Shown: piece by piece, positions 58,957-64,000 of the stretch
Numbering within the stretch: position 1 is the stretch's first letter
Layout: each line of letters begins with the position of its first letter
DNA from: JAIEPM01 sp964546815
Lineage (GTDB): Bacteria > Cyanobacteriota > Vampirovibrionia > Obscuribacterales > Obscuribacteraceae
Length of the DNA: 64,000 bases
Direction of reading: 5' to 3'
Assembly (NCBI GenBank): GCA_964546815.1
Contig: CAZJLR010000007.1
Location: 62,001 to 126,000 of the forward strand
Translations under genes and position numbers: made by a program
Notes under the pieces: generated by a model
Seen by the model: the letters and a program-made list of their open reading frames with translations, nothing else
What the model was told of the DNA's origin: nothing
The model's database searches: none

Positions 58957-60426
58957 CTATTCTGCTTTGGCAATTCGAAACCAGAATTCGCTACCGCCCT
59001 CGGGGTTAGCTTCAACCCCAATTTGTCCGCCATGGGCTTGCACAATGGTTTTACAAATAGCTAGACCCAGACCGCTGCCGAAGTCTTTTTCCAGCGCGCC
59101 AGGGCCCGCTTGTTCGAAGCGCTCAAAAATTCTCTCGCGATTGCATTCTTCAATGCCGATGCCATTATCGCGAATTCTAATTTCAACTTGTGCGCCTAAA
59201 TCCTTGCAGCTTATGGAAACAGTAGAATCTTTGGCTGAAAACTTTACCGCATTGGCAATGAGATTGACCAAAACTTGCTCGAGGCGCCGGCGGTCTCCAA
59301 GCAGTTCAAAATCAGCGCTGTTTATCTCTAACGAAATATTCTTGCGATCTGCAAGCGGCTTTACTGATTGGCAGGATCTCTTTAGCAGGTTCTCCAGGCT
59401 GAGGTCTTCCAGTTCAAGGTGCAATTTACCGGAAGCCCCGCGTTCTAGATCTAATAGATCGTTGATCAATGAGAGAATTCGCTGCATATTGCTCTTAGCG
59501 TTGTTCAACTCTTCTTCCACGTCACTGTTTGCGTCTTTCGGAAGTTGCCTGCCGATTAAATCTAAAGACAATTCCACTGACATCAATGGTGTCTTCAAGT
59601 CGTGACTGGTCATAGCCAAAAATTCACGGCGCAGTAGCTCAGAACTTCGCAAAGCGTTAACCAAATCGTGAAATTGATGATCAAGGCTGGCAATTTCATC
59701 ATTACCCTGTAGAAGTGGATTTAAGGGCTGATTTTCCCTTATTCTGCGGGTGTTATCGGAGATGACGCGCAATCTCTGGGCGATGCTCGCGGCAAAAAAT
59801 ACTGATAGGGCAATTGCAATAGTCACGTCGGCGATAACACTTAAATAAAGAATGCCGGCAATAATTTTTCTTGAATTGTTTTCTTTGACTAAAACCTTTG
59901 CGCCATACTTCACTTCTTTAGAAGAGGACGATTCAAGCTCTTTCGAAAGAGATTCGAGAAATGGGCTGATTTCGGTAAAAACTTCAGTGTTAGCGTTGCT
60001 CGATTCCACCATCTTTTGCACGGCTCGTTCCATCAGTGCGATGCCTTTGTTGCTAACATTCACCATGGTTCCGTAATCTTTTGACGAAGCACTATCCATC
60101 GATAATCGCTTTAGAGAATCAAGCTCTTCCAGAATCAACGATTTTTTCTCTGTCCATTTGTCTAAAATTGCTTTGTCTCTAAGCAGTGAATAGGCGAAGA
60201 GTAGTTCTCCGGCATTCCAGATGTCTTTTACTATTGTGTTCATCCTCACGGAGAAGAGTCTGGCATGTGCTTCCTTCATCGCTTCGCGTTCTGCTTGGGC
60301 GTAAAGTAGACCCAGTGAAAGTGTGAAAAGCAATTGAAAAGCAAGCGGGATGCTTACTACAAGAATTCCCTTCTGCCGCACTGTTAGCGAGTTTGACCAT
60401 TGCTGGATGCTGTTCAGAAACTTCAT
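58957..60426 (-). CDS. HAMP-domain sensor histidine kinase
   Basis: The 489-residue kinase starts at ATG 60426, behind TTGGAGAC. Two membrane helices (KGILVVSIPLAFQLLFTLSL and GILYLSVIADVTIAIALSVF) enclose about 150 periplasmic helical residues of CHASE3-like appearance. A HAMP segment (ASIAQRLRVISDNTRRIREN) leads to HisKA with FLAMTSHDLKTPLMSVELSL, and the ATPase has VLVNLIANAVKFSAKDSTVS, IRDNGIGIEECNRERIFERF and GSGLGLAICKTIVQAHGGQI. It follows a TPR membrane protein by 12 bases; the response regulator divergent from that gene (61292) is its likely partner. Confidence 0.93.
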   Translation of the reverse strand: MKFLNSIQQWSNSLTVRQKGILVVSIPLAFQLLFTLSLGLLYAQAEREAMKEAHARLFSVRMNTIVKDIWNAGELLFAYSLLRDKAILDKWTEKKSLILEELDSLKRLSMDSASSKDYGTMVNVSNKGIALMERAVQKMVESSNANTEVFTEISPFLESLSKELESSSSKEVKYGAKVLVKENNSRKIIAGILYLSVIADVTIAIALSVFFAASIAQRLRVISDNTRRIRENQPLNPLLQGNDEIASLDHQFHDLVNALRSSELLRREFLAMTSHDLKTPLMSVELSLDLIGRQLPKDANSDVEEELNNAKSNMQRILSLINDLLDLERGASGKLHLELEDLSLENLLKRSCQSVKPLADRKNISLEINSADFELLGDRRRLEQVLVNLIANAVKFSAKDSTVSISCKDLGAQVEIRIRDNGIGIEECNRERIFERFEQAGPGALEKDFGSGLGLAICKTIVQAHGGQIGVEANPEGGSEFWFRIAKAE

Positions 60427-60438
60427 TCTTGTCTCCAA

Positions 60439-61233
60439 TCAATCGTACTTGTTCAAATTAGTGGGCGAGGACATGCTTGATTGCAATGTGCTTTCAAGCT
60501 GATGACATAAGCTTGCTTTTTCATCTTGCGTGCCAGGCGCGCAGTCAATCATTTCTCGAAATGCGCTTATCATCACATCAGCAATTTGAGGAGTAATTCT
60601 TTTGGAAACTTCAGACCATGACACTTCTTTCAAAAGAGTGCTAGCTGCTGCAAATGATTCTGGCGGAGATGTCAATTTGCAATACGCGCAAAATGCTTCT
60701 TTCATGCGAACAAGACTCGCCAGATCTGTCTGGGAAGCATATAGGCAGCGTAGATTGAAAGTCCGAAGCGTTTGCAAATAAGCTTCTTTTGCTTGCTCTT
60801 TCTGGTTTAAGCGTTCAAAACAAATTGCTTTTTGAAGTTCTATGCGTACAGATTCACTTGCTAAAAGTCTTTTGTCGCAATCTGCAGAGCCGTTCTTTAG
60901 CAATGGCTGAATGATTGCAGATGCAGCGTTAAGCGAGTTCATAGCTTCATTGTATTTCTTCAAGTGGCAGTCGAGCAGGCCCAAATCGGCAAGGGTAAAA
61001 GCTGTTCTGGGGTTGCTTTGTCCCAATGCCTCTGCTTCTTTAAGTGCAATTCTATAAAGCGGTTCTGCTGAATTGTAATGGCGCTGCCGCTCATTCATTA
61101 CAGCCATAAGTTGGCATTCTTGCCAAACGCGCTGATGTCTTTCGGCGCTGTCGAGTATTGCGAATTTTAGAAGCAACAACAGTGCCAGTCCGGCAGCGCA
61201 AAATATAATTTCTAATTTTGCCAATGTTGTCAA
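60439..61233 (-). CDS. Membrane-anchored TPR protein
   Basis: The 264-residue product begins with one hydrophobic helix (LEIIFCAAGLALLLLLKFAI) that acts as anchor or uncleaved signal. It continues with TPR-type helices: RQRHYNSAEPLYRIALKEAE, TAFTLADLGLLDCHLKKYNE, AMNSLNAASAIIQPLL, QKAICFERLNQKEQAKEAYL. The rest is helical with scattered Cys. It is the first gene of a two-gene operon with the HAMP histidine kinase, so it may hold or modulate that sensor on the outer face of the membrane; this is inference from position. It is divergent from the response regulator gene, with under 60 bases between starts. Confidence 0.72.
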   Translation of the reverse strand: MTTLAKLEIIFCAAGLALLLLLKFAILDSAERHQRVWQECQLMAVMNERQRHYNSAEPLYRIALKEAEALGQSNPRTAFTLADLGLLDCHLKKYNEAMNSLNAASAIIQPLLKNGSADCDKRLLASESVRIELQKAICFERLNQKEQAKEAYLQTLRTFNLRCLYASQTDLASLVRMKEAFCAYCKLTSPPESFAAASTLLKEVSWSEVSKRITPQIADVMISAFREMIDCAPGTQDEKASLCHQLESTLQSSMSSPTNLNKYD

Positions 61234-61291
61234 CCTGTCGTCAGCAGAACAATTGTTATACTCTACCCTAGTCTATGAAGGGGTGTATGGC

Positions 61292-61969
61292 TTGCCCAGA
61301 ATTCTAATAGTTGAAGACGATCGCGAACTTTGCCGACAACTGCAAAAGCTCCTTGAGGCTGAAACATACATTGTAGACACCGCAAACGACGGCATTGGCG
61401 GCTTGGCAATGCTCGAACAATATAAATACGATGCCGTTGTAATGGATTGGAACATGCCACTGATGGAAGGACCGGAAGTGGTGAGAAGTTTTCGGGCGCA
61501 AGGTGGCAGCACGCCAATTATTATGCTTACCGGTCAGGGTGACATCAATAATAAGGAAGAGTGCTTCGAGGCTGGAGTTGATGACTACCTGACTAAGCCG
61601 TTTAATTCTCGGGAATTGTATGTGAGGTTAAAGGCACTTTTACGCAGAGCGCCAGTTTTGACTACGAATCGCCTGACTGTAGGTGATTTGTCAATTGATA
61701 TAGACGCGCACTCAGCCGAGTTTGCGGGCGCGGACTTAAAACTTCAACGACTTGAGTTTTTGCTGCTAGAATTTTTGATGCGCAACGTGGGCAAAGTTTT
61801 TACTGTAGAAACCATACTTGAACGAGTTTGGCCCGCCGACTCAGAGGCTTCTATTGAGACTGTCCGAGGGTATATAAAAACCCTCAAGAAAAAAATGCTG
61901 GCAATATCGGAAAAACCAGCAATTAGAAATCTGCATGGATTGGGTTATAAGCTTGACCTTATGGATTAA
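61292..61969 (+). CDS. OmpR/PhoB-type response regulator (paralogue)
   Basis: The 225-residue regulator starts at TTG 61292 (PRILIVEDDRELCRQLQKLL), with AAGGGG about 8 bases upstream; the open frame continues 39 bases further but lacks support. The receiver has EDD, phosphoacceptor Asp in VVMDWNMPLMEG, Thr in MLTGQGD and Lys in DYLTKPFNSRELYVRLKALL. The winged helix is LQRLEFLLLEFLMRNVGKVF followed by ETVRGYIKTLKKKM. It is clearly related to the regulator at 53400 over its whole length (shared 'MDW..P', 'A(K/Q)GG(T/S)TPI', 'EFLMR'). It is divergent from the TPR-histidine kinase operon, which probably supplies its cognate kinase. Confidence 0.92.
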   Translation: MPRILIVEDDRELCRQLQKLLEAETYIVDTANDGIGGLAMLEQYKYDAVVMDWNMPLMEGPEVVRSFRAQGGSTPIIMLTGQGDINNKEECFEAGVDDYLTKPFNSRELYVRLKALLRRAPVLTTNRLTVGDLSIDIDAHSAEFAGADLKLQRLEFLLLEFLMRNVGKVFTVETILERVWPADSEASIETVRGYIKTLKKKMLAISEKPAIRNLHGLGYKLDLMD

Positions 61970-62109
61970 TCAATCAAAGCGCCGCATTTACCGTCAGTTT
62001 TGCCGAGAAAATTTAGTACACGTTTTGGTGTAGTTTGCACGCAATTTGCACGCTCTAAATTCTATTATCTATCCATCGTAACTGTGGCAGGTTGGGAAGG
62101 AATTGTTCG

Positions 62110-62532
62110 ATGGTAAATAGCTGTTCTCAAAATAGTTCAACGCTAGAGTTAAATAGCAAAGCAAACAGTCCTCATTCTCTCTTGTATTTGAAATGTGTTT
62201 CGATCGGGCGCACCTGGATTGATAACATCAAAATTAATGAAAACGGCAACTGGTGTCCACCAGAATGCGATTGTGAGTTTAATCAACTCTGGTCTAATCT
62301 GGCTGTAGAGCGAGTAATTAGTGCTGAACTGTCAGCGCCTACGCCATTATTGCTTTCGCGCCCCGTGTTTACTCATATGTCCAGGCACGCAATATCGGCA
62401 CCAGCTGAAATGACGCATCAGTCATCTTCAAGTGCTAATGATGGTTCTTCTTTGATGCATTCAGCTCTTCCTTCTCGTGCTCAGATGCCAGATGCACAAC
62501 CAGAAATGTTGAAAGTCTTTTGGGCGCATTGA
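62110..62532 (+). CDS. Hypothetical protein, 140 residues
   Basis: The start ATG 62110 has AAGGA 8 bases upstream. The sequence (VNSCSQNSSTLELNSKANSP, LLYLKCVSIGRTWIDNIKIN, CPPECDCEFNQLW) contains a small Cys cluster near residue 56 (CPPECDC), then a Ser/Ala/His-rich, probably disordered tail (SRHAISAPAEMTHQSSSSAN). No family is recognised and no signal peptide is seen. It is convergent with the M4 peptidase gene across a terminator. Confidence 0.5.
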   Translation: MVNSCSQNSSTLELNSKANSPHSLLYLKCVSIGRTWIDNIKINENGNWCPPECDCEFNQLWSNLAVERVISAELSAPTPLLLSRPVFTHMSRHAISAPAEMTHQSSSSANDGSSLMHSALPSRAQMPDAQPEMLKVFWAH

Positions 62533-62548
62533 TTGCTGGTAAAAACGA

Positions 62549-62580
62549 AAAGCGCAACCTTGCATGCAGGGTTGCGCTTT
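62549..62580. terminator. Bidirectional terminator
   Basis: AAAGCGCAACC (62549-62559) pairs with GGTTGCGCTTT (62570-62580); the 10-base loop is itself palindromic (TGCATGCA). On the reverse strand it is followed by TTTTCGTTTTT, so it best fits termination of the M4 peptidase gene. Confidence 0.75.
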
Positions 62581-62601
62581 AGTTTTGATAGCAGAGCTAA
62601 A

Positions 62602-63783
62602 TCAGGCTGCGCTTTTCTTCTTTGCAGATGCCAATCTTGCTGCTTCGAGGTCTTGAGGCTCTTCTTTTGGTGTGAGCTCATCAACTTCAGTTGCCGATGG
62701 AGTAACGCCGACGTTGCTCCATGCCTTTTGAAGCTTGGCTACGTCCTTTTCAAATCCCAGAGATTTTGCAGCTTCTATTGTTTGATAGGCAAATTGTGCA
62801 AAGCTAGGGTCTGAGCCTGCTGCCGCGCGGGCTGCATACCAGATTTTTGCAGGTTCTTCCCAGGCATATCCGCCGACTGCAACTGCAAATTCAGCAAAGG
62901 CGCGGTTTGGAATGCCCGAGTTGATGTGGACACCACCGTGGTCTCTTGTTGTTTGCACGTAGTCTTTCATGTTTGCCGGCTGTGGGTCTTTGCCGAGTTT
63001 TGGATCGTCAAAGGCTTCTCCGGGATGCAACATGTCGCGAAGTCCTTTACCATTGATGTTAGACTTCCAGATGCCTTCGCCGATTATCCAGTGTGCATCA
63101 CGCGCTTTTGTGTGGTGCGACCATTGTTGCACCAGTGTGCCAAACACGTCTGATAGGCTCTCGTTGAGTGCGCCGGCTTGACCCTGATAACCAATGTTTG
63201 ATTCGTACTGCGAAATGCCGTGGGTAATTTCATGCCCTGTCACGTCTTCCAAGATGAATGTGCGGAATGGACTGTCTGCGTTTGGCTTACCGTAGGTCAT
63301 TTCTACGCCGTCCCAATATGCATTTTGGAAATTTTGACCATAGTTGACCCGAGAAACAAATTTCATTCCGTTATCATCGATTGAATTTCGACCGAAAACT
63401 TCTTTGTAGAATTCTCTTACGTTGCCTGTGTAGTCATAGACGTTATCTACTTCTTTGTTGCCTGTTGGTGCCTCGCCTTCAAAGCGCGCTTTCTCTCCGG
63501 TTTCACCACGCGCCAATTTCTCGCCTTGCGCGTCGTAAACTTCTCTAACTCCGTGTTCGTCGATGCTAGCGCGCGGGCGCACAACCGGCTGCTTATTCAG
63601 TTTTTCCATTTCTTCCATGGTGTGTGAATAACTAGTGTTTGCCGGATTTCTTTTTTGCAGTTCCTTCAATATGTAATCAGGAATGATTCCTTCTATTTCA
63701 TCGTGAAATTTTCTGCTTGTTTCGTCTTTTGAGCCTAATTTCAAATCTGGCAAATCTTTCGAAACACCTTTATCTCCTTCCAT
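62602..63783 (-). CDS. Protealysin-like M4 zinc metallopeptidase
   Basis: The 393-residue product is a thermolysin-family peptidase. Zinc ligands and catalytic residues are in VTGHEITHGISQYESNIGYQ (HExxH) and GALNESLSDVFGTLVQQW (third ligand Glu); the later DHGGVHINSGIPNRAFAEFA carries the transition-state His. The N-terminal segment IIPDYILKELQKR matches the short propeptide of protealysin-like members ('IPP(Y)(M/I)L'), so a full-length secreted propeptide is absent. There is no signal peptide. Such enzymes act in the cytoplasm or leave the cell by non-Sec routes. An acidic C-terminal extension ends AARLASAKKKSAA. GGAGG lies before the ATG. Confidence 0.92.
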   Translation of the reverse strand: MEGDKGVSKDLPDLKLGSKDETSRKFHDEIEGIIPDYILKELQKRNPANTSYSHTMEEMEKLNKQPVVRPRASIDEHGVREVYDAQGEKLARGETGEKARFEGEAPTGNKEVDNVYDYTGNVREFYKEVFGRNSIDDNGMKFVSRVNYGQNFQNAYWDGVEMTYGKPNADSPFRTFILEDVTGHEITHGISQYESNIGYQGQAGALNESLSDVFGTLVQQWSHHTKARDAHWIIGEGIWKSNINGKGLRDMLHPGEAFDDPKLGKDPQPANMKDYVQTTRDHGGVHINSGIPNRAFAEFAVAVGGYAWEEPAKIWYAARAAAGSDPSFAQFAYQTIEAAKSLGFEKDVAKLQKAWSNVGVTPSATEVDELTPKEEPQDLEAARLASAKKKSAA

Positions 63784-63870
63784 AAGAAACGTCCTCCAAG
63801 TGACAGCCGTGCGCCTTAATCCTCTCTAAGCAGCGGACCCCCCGGTTCAACCTGCTTGGATTTTGTATGT

Positions 63871-64000
63871 ATGCCGGCTTTGCCAAAACTGGATTTTCGT
63901 TTGTGGGAAAAACACTTAGTACCTTGGCTTGCAAAAACGCCAAATGGAGATATTCCTGTGACTGGTGAGGCTTGCTCTGCTTGTGATTGGAGTCTTGTCG
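63871..64000 (+). CDS. Possible gene start running off the right edge
   Basis: An ATG at 63871 opens a frame (MPALPKLDFRLWEKHLVPWL, then AKTPNGDIPVTGEACSACDW) that is still open at the window edge, 43 codons. The composition is protein-like and it contains a CSAC motif, but no clear ribosome-binding site is visible and the family cannot be judged from this much. It is divergent from the M4 peptidase gene. Confidence 0.35.
   Translation, partial: MPALPKLDFRLWEKHLVPWLAKTPNGDIPVTGEACSACDWSLV

Overview
The window reads as chromosome from a Gram-negative, heterotrophic bacterium: there is a TolC-type outer-membrane channel, membrane-fusion proteins and many signal-peptide proteins. The mix (separate E1-alpha/E1-beta 2-oxo acid dehydrogenase, GTP-type PEP carboxykinase, a type I exporter with cyclic-nucleotide and C39 domains of the kind common in cyanobacteria, many lineage-specific secreted proteins, dispersed GC-rich palindromes) fits a non-photosynthetic cyanobacterial relative (Vampirovibrionia/Obscuribacterales type). 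That assignment is inference; no rRNA or marker gene is present.

Layout. 1-10.5 kb: a partial UPF0145 gene, a Yip1-type membrane protein, two lineage-specific secreted proteins, an intact relBE toxin-antitoxin pair, two very large tandem paralogues of unknown function with CxxC motifs, a decayed relE fragment, and a secreted protein built of ten 11-residue cationic repeats. 10.5-16.7 kb: a pdhA-pdhB-pdhC-lpdA operon, with lipA (lipoyl synthase) divergent from it. 17-22.4 kb: an 18-repeat LRV/HEAT-like protein, a proline dehydrogenase and hypotheticals. 22.6 kb: tRNA-Lys(UUU) with its own terminator. 23-28.2 kb: a reductive pyrimidine catabolism operon (aminotransferase, beta-ureidopropionase, preT, preA) behind a good sigma70-type promoter; dihydropyrimidinase is missing. 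28.5-29.9 kb: a DUF4241-like protein and a small protein. 30-35.4 kb: TetR regulator plus EmrA-EmrB-TolC efflux operon, with a perfect palindrome in front of the regulator gene.

35.5-51.3 kb is the most unusual part. A 697-residue protein with a papain-like Gln/Cys/His/Asn arrangement is followed by a 52-residue basic peptide gene and two tandem SagB-type flavin oxidoreductases, with no YcaO cyclodehydratase. After hypotheticals, PEP carboxykinase and a two-domain VOC protein comes an export module: a PpiC-type foldase, a cNMP-C39-ABC exporter with a complete C39 triad, a divergent 87-residue peptide gene and an HlyD adaptor. Together these resemble a peptide modification and export system, but the link between the two halves is inference.

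51.3-64 kb: recQ; a response regulator, Ser/Thr kinase and PAS histidine kinase in a row; a disordered hypothetical; an opposing histidine kinase plus TPR protein with a divergent paralogous response regulator; a hypothetical; a protealysin-like M4 metallopeptidase; and the start of a possible gene at the right edge.

Intergenic regions carry about ten copies of a 21-bp palindrome (GGGCGACGC stem), three of them as inverted REPIN-like pairs, plus three separate arrays of short tandem repeats and several strong terminators.
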